A stretch of DNA of 64,000 bases from Streptomyces sp. NRRL F-5727 (GTDB lineage Bacteria > Actinomycetota > Actinomycetes > Streptomycetales > Streptomycetaceae), in assembly GCF_000719555.1 (NCBI RefSeq), contig NZ_JOGX01000015.1:58340-122339 (forward strand), in the 5' to 3' direction. Below the pieces are notes generated by a model. It saw nothing but the letters and a program-made list of their open reading frames with translations, was not told the DNA's origin and did no database searches. This document shows, one piece after another, positions 44,212-51,866 of this stretch (the first letter of the stretch is position 1; every line of letters begins with the position of its first letter). The position numbers were made by a program, and so were the translations under genes.

Positions 44212-44832
44212 TCACACGGCATCCCGGCGCCGGGTGCGGTGCCAGCGGGCCAGCAGCCCCTCCGGGATCTCCTCCGCCGTCAGCGCGAACACCAGATGGT
44301 CCCGCCACGCCCCGTCGATGTGCAGATAACGCGGCCGCAATCCCTCTTCCCGGAAACCGAGTTTCTCCACCACCCGGCGGGACGGGCCGTTCTCCGGCCG
44401 GATGCACACCTCCATGCGGTGCAGTCCCACCGTCCGGAAGCAGTGGTCGACGGCGAGCGCGACCGCCGTCGGCATCACCCCGCGCCCGGCGACCGCGCTG
44501 TCCACCCAGTAGCCCACGTGCCCCGAGCACATCGAGCCCCAGGTGATCCCGGCGACCGTCAGCTGCCCGGCCATCCGCCCCTGGTACTCGATGACGAACG
44601 GCAGCATCCGCCCGCGGTTCGCCTCCGCCCGCAGATGGCGCACCATCTGACGGTACGTGGGGCGCTGCGCGGGCGGCATGCCCGGGGCGGGCGGCGGCAC
44701 CGTCGCCTCCCAGGGCCGCAGCCACTCGCGGTTGCGCCGGTTCACCTCCCGCCATTCCCGCTGGTCGCGCATCCTTATCGGGCGGAGCAGCACGTCTCCG
44801 TCGACGAGGACGACCGGCCAGGGCGTGGTCAT
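44212..44832 (-). CDS. RimJ/RimL-type GNAT acetyltransferase
   Basis: A 206-residue acetyltransferase. The RimJ-type profile is seen in LRPIRMRDQREWREVNRRNR, the GHVGYWVDSAVAGRGVMPTA acetyl-CoA loop and MEVCIRPENGPSRRVVEKLG followed by FREEG. Its ATG overlaps the mog stop (ATGA). The same gene type lies between glp and glpR in corynebacteria, so it is a conserved part of the locus; whether it acetylates ribosomal proteins or divisome partners is not known. Confidence 0.92.
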   Translation of the reverse strand: MTTPWPVVLVDGDVLLRPIRMRDQREWREVNRRNREWLRPWEATVPPPAPGMPPAQRPTYRQMVRHLRAEANRGRMLPFVIEYQGRMAGQLTVAGITWGSMCSGHVGYWVDSAVAGRGVMPTAVALAVDHCFRTVGLHRMEVCIRPENGPSRRVVEKLGFREEGLRPRYLHIDGAWRDHLVFALTAEEIPEGLLARWHRTRRRDAV

Positions 44833-45374
44833 GAGGCCGGGCCCGCTTCCGCCGGTCTCGGGTGGTCGCCGCCGCGGATCTGGTCCACGGCGTGCCGCAG
44901 CAGCGGCTCCAGGACGGCGAGCCCGTCCCGCACCCCGCCGGTCGACCCCGGCAGGTTCACGATCAGGGTGGAGCCCGCGACCCCGGCGAGGCCGCGGGAG
45001 AGCGCCGCCGTCGGCACCTTCTCCCGGCCGTACGCCCGGATCGCCTCCGGGATGCCGGGGATGTGCCGCTCCAGGACCCGGGCGGTGACCTCGGGCGTCT
45101 CGTCGGTCGGCGAGATGCCGGTGCCGCCGGTCGTGAGGATCACGTCGTACCCGGCGGCGATCCCGGCCCGCAGCGCCGCCTCGACGGGCGCCCCGTCCGG
45201 CACGACCTGCGGCCCGTCGACCGCGAAGCCCATGGAGCGCAGACCCTCGGCGATCAGCGGCCCGCCCTTGTCCTCGTAGACACCGGCGGAGGCCCGGTTG
45301 GAGGCGGTGACGACGAGCGCCCGGTGGCCGCCGTGGGCCTCGTGGACGCCCGCGACCCGGCCGCCGCGCGTCAC
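44829..45374 (-). CDS. mog: Molybdopterin adenylyltransferase-like protein (MogA/MoaB)
   Basis: A 181-residue MogA/MoaB-fold protein that adenylylates molybdopterin before Mo insertion. The substrate-binding motif TTGGTGISPTDETPE is near residues 79-93, and VNLPGSTGGVRDGL provides the second conserved loop. The GTG start overlaps the moaC stop and the stop overlaps the RimJ-type start. The Mo cofactor would serve enzymes such as the oxidoreductase at 59.7-62 kb. Confidence 0.92.
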   Translation of the reverse strand: MTRGGRVAGVHEAHGGHRALVVTASNRASAGVYEDKGGPLIAEGLRSMGFAVDGPQVVPDGAPVEAALRAGIAAGYDVILTTGGTGISPTDETPEVTARVLERHIPGIPEAIRAYGREKVPTAALSRGLAGVAGSTLIVNLPGSTGGVRDGLAVLEPLLRHAVDQIRGGDHPRPAEAGPAS

Positions 45375-45856
45375 GCGTCGTCCCGGGTCCAGTGCCCGGA
45401 CTTGCCGCCGGTCTTCTCCTCCACCCGCACGTCGGAGATGACCGCGCCCTTGTCGACCGCCTTCACCATGTCGACGACGGTCAGCGCGGCCACCGACACG
45501 GCGGTCAGCGCCTCCATCTCGACGCCCGTGCGGTCGGTGGTCTTCACCGTCGCCAGGATCTCCACGGCGTCGTCCGCGACCGTGAGGTCGAGCGTCACCC
45601 CGGAGACGGCCAGCGGGTGGCAGAGCGGGATGAGGTCCGGGGTCTTCTTGGCGCCCATGATCCCGGCGATCCGTGCGGTCGCCAGCGCGTCGCCCTTCGG
45701 CACGCCCTCGCCGCGCAGCAGCTCGATCACGCGCGGCGAGACGAGGACCCGCCCGCTGGCGCGTGCCGTGCGGGACGTGACGTCCTTCGCCGATACGTCG
45801 ACCATGCGGGCGGCGCCCGCCTCGTCGATGTGGGTGAGACCTTGCTGCGTGCTCAT
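45371..45856 (-). CDS. moaC: Cyclic pyranopterin monophosphate synthase
   Basis: MoaC rearranges the GTP-derived intermediate into cPMP, the first stable molybdopterin precursor. The 161-residue protein is of normal length. Motifs are THIDEAGAARMVDVS, IMGAKKTPDLIPLCHPL and TTDRTGVEMEALTAVSVAAL, with KAVDKG and EKTGGKSG near the C-terminus. ATG 45856 is about 60 nt after the end of the Glp gene. It is coupled to mog by a 4-nt overlap. Confidence 0.95.
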   Translation of the reverse strand: MSTQQGLTHIDEAGAARMVDVSAKDVTSRTARASGRVLVSPRVIELLRGEGVPKGDALATARIAGIMGAKKTPDLIPLCHPLAVSGVTLDLTVADDAVEILATVKTTDRTGVEMEALTAVSVAALTVVDMVKAVDKGAVISDVRVEEKTGGKSGHWTRDDA

Positions 45857-45915
45857 GGCCGTGACACTCCCGGTCGCTGTGTGGGACGACACACCGTACC
45901 CCCGCCCGGCCCCCC

Positions 45916-47277
45916 TCAGCCGAGGAGGACCACGTCCAGCTCCTCGCCCGGGTCGGCGCCCGTGCGGTCCTCCGGGACCACGAGCAGGCAGTCCGCGTGG
46001 GCCAGGGCGGCGATCAGGTGGGAGCCGGCGCCGCCCACGGGGGTGACGGTGCCGGACTCGGCGTCGTACGTCCCCCGGAGGTACTGGCGGCGGCCGGCCG
46101 GGGAGGTGAGCGGGGCGTCGGCCTTCAGGGTGGCGCGGACGACCGGGCGGTTCAGGTCGCCGAGGCCCATCAGGGCGCGGATCGCGGGCCGGACGAAGAG
46201 CTCGAAGGAGACGTACGAGGAGACCGGGTTGCCCGGCAGGGCGAGCAGCGGGATCTGCTCGGGGCCGATCGCGCCGAAGCCCTGCGGCTTGCCCGGCTGC
46301 ATGGCCAGCTTGCGGAAGTCGACCTGTCCGTCGGCGGTCAGGGCCTCCTTCACCACGTCGTAGGCGCCGACGCTGACGCCGCCGGTGGTGACGAGCAGGT
46401 CGGCCCGGATCAGCTGGTCCTCGATGGTGGCGCGGAGCGACTCGGCGTCGTCGGCGACCGCGCCGACCCGGTAGGCCAGCGCGCCCGCGTCCCGGGCGGC
46501 GGCGGCCAGCGCGAAGCTGTTGGAGTCGTGGATCTGACCGGGGCCCAGTTCCTCGCCGGGCTGGACGAGTTCGCTGCCGGTGGAGAGGACCACCACGCGC
46601 GGGCGCGGCCGGACCCGGACCGTGCCCCGGCCGATCGCGGCGAGCAGCCCGAGCTGCGGCGGCCCGAGGACCGTCCCGGCCGCGAGGGCGAGCTCCCCGG
46701 CCCGGACGTCGCTGCCCGCCCGGCGGACATGGGCGCCGGGCTCCGCCGCGCGGTGCACCCGCACCTCGCCGGCGGCGCCCTCCGGGGCGGCGCTCGCGGC
46801 CCGCATGCCGGTGGCCGCGCCCTCGCCCGCGCCGCCGTCGGTCCACTCGACCGGGACGACGGCCTCGGCGCCGGGCGGCAGCGGGGCGCCGGTCATGATC
46901 CGGGCGGCCTGTCCGGGGCCGACCTCCGGCAGGCCGCCGGCGCCCGCGGCGACGTCGCCGACGACGGTGAGCACCGCCGGGTACTCCTCCGTCGCGCCCG
47001 CCACGTCGGCGACCCGGACCGCGTACCCGTCCATGGAGCTGTTGTCGAACGGCGGCAGCGCCGCCGGCACCGTCACGTCCTCGACCAGGACGCAGCCCTG
47101 CGCGTCGAGCAGCGGGAGCTCGATCGGGTCCAGGGGGCGGACGGTCGCCAGGATGTCGGCCAGGTGCTCGTCGACCGACCACAGGCCCGTGCGGTCCGGG
47201 CCCGCGCAGGGGTCGCCGGGCCCGTGACCGGTGCCGTGGTCCCGGGGGTCCTGGGACGGTGCCGTGTCGCTGCTCAA
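45916..47277 (-). CDS. glp: Gephyrin-like molybdotransferase Glp (MoeA family)
   Basis: A protein of about 453 residues with MoeA architecture: PPFDNSSMDGYAV in domain 1, a moderately long variable domain 2, STGSELV and LVTTGGVSVGAYDVVKEAL in the MogA-like domain, and ALPGNPVSSYV before the C-terminal barrel. In actinobacteria a MoeA paralogue at galU - glp - rimJ - glpR acts as the divisome protein Glp, binding FtsZ and its receptor GlpR. Genomic position makes that the best call; cofactor synthesis activity is not excluded. I use TTG 47277, preceded by AGGA, but the true start is uncertain. Confidence 0.8.
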   Translation of the reverse strand: MSSDTAPSQDPRDHGTGHGPGDPCAGPDRTGLWSVDEHLADILATVRPLDPIELPLLDAQGCVLVEDVTVPAALPPFDNSSMDGYAVRVADVAGATEEYPAVLTVVGDVAAGAGGLPEVGPGQAARIMTGAPLPPGAEAVVPVEWTDGGAGEGAATGMRAASAAPEGAAGEVRVHRAAEPGAHVRRAGSDVRAGELALAAGTVLGPPQLGLLAAIGRGTVRVRPRPRVVVLSTGSELVQPGEELGPGQIHDSNSFALAAAARDAGALAYRVGAVADDAESLRATIEDQLIRADLLVTTGGVSVGAYDVVKEALTADGQVDFRKLAMQPGKPQGFGAIGPEQIPLLALPGNPVSSYVSFELFVRPAIRALMGLGDLNRPVVRATLKADAPLTSPAGRRQYLRGTYDAESGTVTPVGGAGSHLIAALAHADCLLVVPEDRTGADPGEELDVVLLG

Positions 47278-47281
47278 GGTC

Positions 47282-48193
47282 CTACATCTCCTCGCTGACG
47301 TATCTCCGGAGCCAGGCCCGGAAGTCCGGTCCCAGATCTTCACGTTCGCACGCGAGTCTGACAATGGCACGCAGATAGTCACCGCGGTCCCCGGTGTCAT
47401 AGCGGCGGCCCTTGAAGACCACGCCGTGCACCGGACCGCCGAGCTTCTCGTCGCTCGCCAGCTTCTGCAGGGCGTCGGTCAGCTGGATCTCGCCGCCCCG
47501 GCCGGGCTCGGTCTCCCGCAGCGTCTCGAAGACCGCCGGGTCGAGCACATAGCGGCCGATGATCGCGTAGTTGCTGGGCGCCTCGGCCGGCTCCGGCTTC
47601 TCCACCAGGTCCGTCACCCGCACCACGTCGCCGTCGACGGTCGCCTCGACCGCCGCGCAGCCGTACAGGTGGATCTGCGAGGGCTCGACCTCCATCAGCG
47701 CGATGACGCTGCCGCCCTCGCGCTCCTGGACCTCGACCATCCGTGCGAGGAGGGGGTCGCGCGGGTCGATCAGGTCGTCGCCGAGGAGGACCGCGAAGGG
47801 CTGGTCGCCGACGTGCGGGGCCGCGCACAGGACCGCGTGGCCGAGGCCGCGGGGGGCGCCCTGGCGCACGTAGTGCATGGTGGCGAGGTCGTTCGACTCC
47901 TGCACCTTGGAGAGGCGCTCGCCGTCGCCCTTGCGGCTCAGGGCCTCCTCCAGCTCGTAGTTCCGGTCGAAGTGGTCCTCCAGCGGACGCTTGTTCCGAC
48001 CGGTGATCATGAGCACGTCGGAAAGCCCGGCGGCGACGGCCTCCTCGACGACGTACTGGATCGCCGGCTTGTCGACGACCGGAAGCATCTCCTTCGGCGT
48101 CGCCTTCGTCGCCGGCAGGAAGCGGGTGCCGAGGCCCGCGGCCGGGATGACGGCCTTGCTGATCCGGCCGAGGCGGGGGAACGACTGATTCAT
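47282..48193 (-). CDS. galU: UTP-glucose-1-phosphate uridylyltransferase
   Basis: GalU makes UDP-glucose for cell-wall and exopolysaccharide synthesis and for the galT reaction. The 303-residue protein shows KAVIPAAGLGTRFLPATKA followed by TPKEMLPVVDKPAIQYV, the nucleotide and active-site region. LLGDDLIDPRDPL carries the metal Asp. ATG 48193 has AAGGTG five nt upstream. It heads the galU-glp-moaC-mog-rimJ cluster and is divergent from the folate cyclo-ligase gene. Confidence 0.95.
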   Translation of the reverse strand: MNQSFPRLGRISKAVIPAAGLGTRFLPATKATPKEMLPVVDKPAIQYVVEEAVAAGLSDVLMITGRNKRPLEDHFDRNYELEEALSRKGDGERLSKVQESNDLATMHYVRQGAPRGLGHAVLCAAPHVGDQPFAVLLGDDLIDPRDPLLARMVEVQEREGGSVIALMEVEPSQIHLYGCAAVEATVDGDVVRVTDLVEKPEPAEAPSNYAIIGRYVLDPAVFETLRETEPGRGGEIQLTDALQKLASDEKLGGPVHGVVFKGRRYDTGDRGDYLRAIVRLACEREDLGPDFRAWLRRYVSEEM

Positions 48194-48289
48194 GCAGGCA
48201 CCTTAACCGCTAGGGAATGAGAGAAAGATGTGGCTCCGATTAACTTTCTCCCCATAAAGACTGTTACGAGAGTTTTCCAGGGATCCGCT

Positions 48290-48895
48290 GTGCAGAAAGA
48301 GAATCCTGAGTTGTCCGAAAAAGCCCTTCTGCGTCGCCGGCTGCTCGACGCCCGCGCCGCCCTCGCCCCCGACGCCCTCGCGGAGACGGCCCGGGCGCTG
48401 GCCGGGCACGGCCTCGAACTGCCCGAGCTGGCCGGCGCCGCCACCGTCGCCGCGTACGTCTCGGTCGGCCGCGAGCCCGGCACGCGCGTGCTGCTCGACG
48501 CCCTCCACGCGCGCGGGGTGCGGGTCCTGCTGCCGGTGCTGCTGCCCGACAACGACCTGGACTGGGCCGTGTACGAGGGCCGGGAGACGCTCGCGAAGGC
48601 CGGCCGCGGCCTGCTGGAGCCGACCGGCCCGCGGCTCGGCCCGGACGCCGTGTGCACGGCGGACGCGGTGCTGCTGCCGGGGCTCGCGGTGGACGCGCGC
48701 GGCATGCGTCTGGGCCGGGGCGGCGGCTCGTACGACCGGGTCCTCGCCCGGCTCGCCCGCGCCGGGAAGGACCCGTCCCTCGTGGTGCTCCTCTACGCCG
48801 ACGAGGTGGTCGCGCGGGTCCCGGAGGAACCGCACGACCACCCCGTGCACGCGGTGGTCACCCCGGACGGGGTGACCCGTTTCGGCCGTTCCTGA
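48290..48895 (+). CDS. 5-formyltetrahydrofolate cyclo-ligase
   Basis: A 201-residue enzyme converting 5-formyl-THF to 5,10-methenyl-THF with ATP. The N-terminus KALLRRRLLDARAAL and the ATP/substrate loop LLPGLAVDARGMRLGRGGGSYDR (split over residues 130-152) are diagnostic. GTG 48290 has AGGGA six nt upstream; TTG 48311 is another possibility. The stop codon is followed at once by the complementary stop of the penicillin-acylase gene, so the two convergent genes have zero spacing. Its position next to galU-glp is conserved in actinobacteria. Confidence 0.92.
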   Translation: MQKENPELSEKALLRRRLLDARAALAPDALAETARALAGHGLELPELAGAATVAAYVSVGREPGTRVLLDALHARGVRVLLPVLLPDNDLDWAVYEGRETLAKAGRGLLEPTGPRLGPDAVCTADAVLLPGLAVDARGMRLGRGGGSYDRVLARLARAGKDPSLVVLLYADEVVARVPEEPHDHPVHAVVTPDGVTRFGRS

Positions 48896-51631
48896 TCACG
48901 GCCTGAGCGTCAGCGTGTCCTTCGCCGCCGCGTCGACCGCCGCCTTGCCGTAGGCCCAGTCGTACAGCTCGCCCTTGGCCCAGGCGTCCGTCTGGTCCGT
49001 GTAGTTGTCGTGGAAGGCGTGGCCGGAGGCGCCGGTCAGGTTGATCCAGCGGGACTTGTCCCAGTCGCCGACGTTGACGACCATCCGCATCGACGGCACC
49101 CAGATGACCTCGTAGCCGCCGGCCGCGTTCCAGCCGGTCGCGTCGACCGCGGCCTCGCCGCCGCCCAGGTTCCACGGGCCGCGGTTCAGCATCTGCTGCA
49201 CCACGCCGGGGCCGGCGGTGCCGAGGGTCTGGTTCTTCAGCGTCAGCTGGTGCAGCCGGCCCCAGCTCCAGGTGGAGACGTCCTTGCCGAGCTTGGCGGT
49301 CAGCTCCCAGCGGGCGTCCTTCATGGCCCGGGCGAGCAGCTGGTCACGGGTCTCGGTGGCCGGGTCGGTGCGGGTGGCGGGGGTCTTCCACCACTCGCTC
49401 TTCTCCTGCTTGAGCAGCGGGCGGACCACCTCGTACCAGCGGTCGCCGCCGTCCGGCTGGGCCGAGTCGGGGTCGCGCTCGCCGCACTCGCGGACCAGCT
49501 TGTTCTGCTCGTCGACGGGGCCGGTGGCGTCCACCGGGCGGACCATGACGCAGTCGCCCTCGGCGCGCACCTCCTTGGGCAGCTTGTCGCCGAAGGAGAG
49601 CTTGAGGACGTTGCGCCAGACCGCGTTGAAGTACGCGGCGGCGGCCGAGTCGGGCTCCTGCGTGTAGTCCCAGCCCTCCAGGAGCTTCTGCGCCTCGCGG
49701 ACGTACGGGTCGGAGATGTCGACCTTCAGCAGCAGCGGGTTGAGCAGGGTGGCGATCTCGCTGCGGTTGTCGGTCTGCATGGTCCGCATGTCGTCCGGCG
49801 AGATCTTGCCGCCGTCCTTGGTCTTCGACTCGATGAGGTCGTTGATCCGCTGGCTCCGGGAGCCGTAGCCCCAGTCCTTCGTGAGCAGGTCGTCGTACTG
49901 CTCCGGGGAGATCACGGCCTGGTTGGCGGTGACGATGTAGCCGCGCTCGGGGTCGTACTCGTACGGCAGCTGCTCGAAGGGGATGTACCCCTTCCAGCGG
50001 TACGAGGAGTCCCAGCCGGGCGCGGGCAGGGTGCCGTCGCCCTTGGCGCGGCGCGGGATCTTGCCCGGGGACTGGTAGCCGATGTGGCCCTCGGTGTCGG
50101 CGTAGACGAGGTTCTGCGAGGGGACCTCGAAGTACCGGGCGGCGGCCCGGAACTCCTTGAAGTTCTGGGCGCGGTCGATCGCGAAGATCGCGTCCATCGA
50201 CCTGCCGGGCTGGAGGGCGGTCCACTGGAGGGAGACGCCGTAGCCGGTGCCGCGGTCGGGGGCCGAGTTGCCGACGGGGGCCTTCTGGCCGACCTTCTCC
50301 AGTTCGGAGGAGCGGTCGGAGACCAGCGGGCCGCGGTCGGTGGAGCGGACGGTGATGGGCCGGTCCGCGCCGCCGGCGACCTTGATGATCTCCTCGCGGG
50401 TGTCGAACGGCTTGACCTTGCCGTCGACGAGGTAGCCGTCGGGGCTGATCTTCTCCAGGTAGAGGTCGGTGACGTCGGCGCCGAGGTTGGTGAGGCCCCA
50501 GGCGATGGAGTCGTTGTGGCCGATGATCACGCCGGGCATGCCGGAGAAGGTGTAGCCGGCGACGTCGTAGCGGCAGGTCGCCGAGACCGAGCGGCAGTGC
50601 AGGCCCATCTGGTACCAGAGGGACGGCAGCATCGGCGCGAGGTGCGGGTCGTTGGCGAGCAGCGGCTTGCCGGAGGTGGTGAGGTCGCCGGAGACGACCC
50701 ACGAGTTGGAGCCGATGCCGTTGCCGTTGGGGCCGAGCAGCGCCGGGACGGAGTCGAGGACGTCGGAGAGGCCGGAGAGCGCGGCGAGCTGGGCGCTCGC
50801 GCCCCCGGAGCCGTCGCCGGATCCCGTACCCGCGCCGCCGTCGGACTCCTCGCCCTTGCCGGCCTTCGGGTCGAACTTCCGCGTCACCGGGTCGACCGTG
50901 CCGCGGTCGAGGATCGGCTGGTGGAGCTCATAGGGGTACTCGGGGTAGAGCTGCTTGATCTGGGCCGCGCTCAGCCGGCTGGTGAGCAGCGAGCGGTCGA
51001 TCTCGTCCTGCATGTTGCCGCGCAGGTCCCAGGCCATGGCCTTGAGCCAGGCGACCGAGTCGACCGGGGTCCACGGTTCGATCGTGTACTCGTTGGTGAA
51101 GGCCAGCGCCGCGTACTCGACGGAGACGTCCTTCGGCTGCCGGTCCTTCAGATAGGCGTTGACGCCCTCCGCGTACGCCTGGAGGTACTTCTTCGTCTCC
51201 GGCGACAGGACCTTGTCGTACTCCTGCTGCGCGACCTGGCGCCAGCCGAGGGTGCGCAGGAAGGCGTCGGTGTCGACCTGGCTCTCGCCGAACATCTCGG
51301 AGAGGCGGCCGGCGGTCAGGTGCCGGCGGACGTCCATCTCGTAGAAGCGGTCCTGCGCCTGGACGTAGCCCTGCGCGCGGAAGAGGTCCGTCTCGTTGTC
51401 CGCGTAGATCTGCGGGATGCCGTGGGCGTCCCGCTTCACCTCGACGTCGCCGGAGAGCGAGTCGAGCCGGATCTCGCCGGTGGTCTGCGGGAACGAGGCC
51501 CGGACGGTGCCGACTCCCCACCAGCCGCCGAAGGCGACGGCCCCGACCAGCGCAAGGACCAGGAGCAGGACGATCAGGCGGGCGCGCCTGCCTTTCTTCT
51601 TGGCGGGGGGCGCGGTCGTGTTGGAGGGCAT
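48896..51631 (-). CDS. Penicillin acylase family N-terminal-nucleophile hydrolase
   Basis: A 911-residue exported enzyme with a basic N-tail and signal anchor (about residues 18-42, IVLLLVLALVGAVAFGGWWG). The alpha-chain region includes VEVKRDAHGIPQIYADNETD. Autocleavage should expose Ser308 at GIG|SNSWVVSG, the beta-chain nucleophile. A Gly/Ser-rich spacer (about 265-290) precedes it. Family members hydrolyse acyl amides such as acyl-homoserine lactones, cyclic lipopeptides or penicillins, so quorum quenching or lipopeptide degradation is possible. It is monocistronic and divergent from the antiporter gene. Confidence 0.92.
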   Translation of the reverse strand: MPSNTTAPPAKKKGRRARLIVLLLVLALVGAVAFGGWWGVGTVRASFPQTTGEIRLDSLSGDVEVKRDAHGIPQIYADNETDLFRAQGYVQAQDRFYEMDVRRHLTAGRLSEMFGESQVDTDAFLRTLGWRQVAQQEYDKVLSPETKKYLQAYAEGVNAYLKDRQPKDVSVEYAALAFTNEYTIEPWTPVDSVAWLKAMAWDLRGNMQDEIDRSLLTSRLSAAQIKQLYPEYPYELHQPILDRGTVDPVTRKFDPKAGKGEESDGGAGTGSGDGSGGASAQLAALSGLSDVLDSVPALLGPNGNGIGSNSWVVSGDLTTSGKPLLANDPHLAPMLPSLWYQMGLHCRSVSATCRYDVAGYTFSGMPGVIIGHNDSIAWGLTNLGADVTDLYLEKISPDGYLVDGKVKPFDTREEIIKVAGGADRPITVRSTDRGPLVSDRSSELEKVGQKAPVGNSAPDRGTGYGVSLQWTALQPGRSMDAIFAIDRAQNFKEFRAAARYFEVPSQNLVYADTEGHIGYQSPGKIPRRAKGDGTLPAPGWDSSYRWKGYIPFEQLPYEYDPERGYIVTANQAVISPEQYDDLLTKDWGYGSRSQRINDLIESKTKDGGKISPDDMRTMQTDNRSEIATLLNPLLLKVDISDPYVREAQKLLEGWDYTQEPDSAAAAYFNAVWRNVLKLSFGDKLPKEVRAEGDCVMVRPVDATGPVDEQNKLVRECGERDPDSAQPDGGDRWYEVVRPLLKQEKSEWWKTPATRTDPATETRDQLLARAMKDARWELTAKLGKDVSTWSWGRLHQLTLKNQTLGTAGPGVVQQMLNRGPWNLGGGEAAVDATGWNAAGGYEVIWVPSMRMVVNVGDWDKSRWINLTGASGHAFHDNYTDQTDAWAKGELYDWAYGKAAVDAAAKDTLTLRP

Positions 51632-51866
51632 CGCTGTCCTTCGAGGGGCAGGGTGGTCCTGGAGTACGGGAGCAACCTTAGGCGCAGCGCCTGGGCGCCC
51701 CGGACTCGGTATCGGGCAGGAACCGCACAGTTGACCGCTCAGCTGACCGTATCGAAGGACCGGAGCGCAAAGAAGGCGTCAAGAAAGCGTTAAAGATTAG
51801 GTAAGGTAACGAAGTACCTGCGGCTGGAGGAACGATCCGGCGCGTGCGAGGGGAAGGAACGGTGCA

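Noticed and set aside
45916..47277. Calling the MoeA-family gene a simple housekeeping moeA
   Set aside because: The galU/rimJ/SepX neighbourhood matches the glp-glpR locus, so the divisome-associated paralogue is the better call, although catalytic activity is not excluded.
51795..51817. Iron-box-like TTAGGTAAGGTA upstream of the antiporter
   Set aside because: Only the first half matches the DmdR1/IdeR consensus; the required inverted half is absent, and the target gene is not an iron gene.
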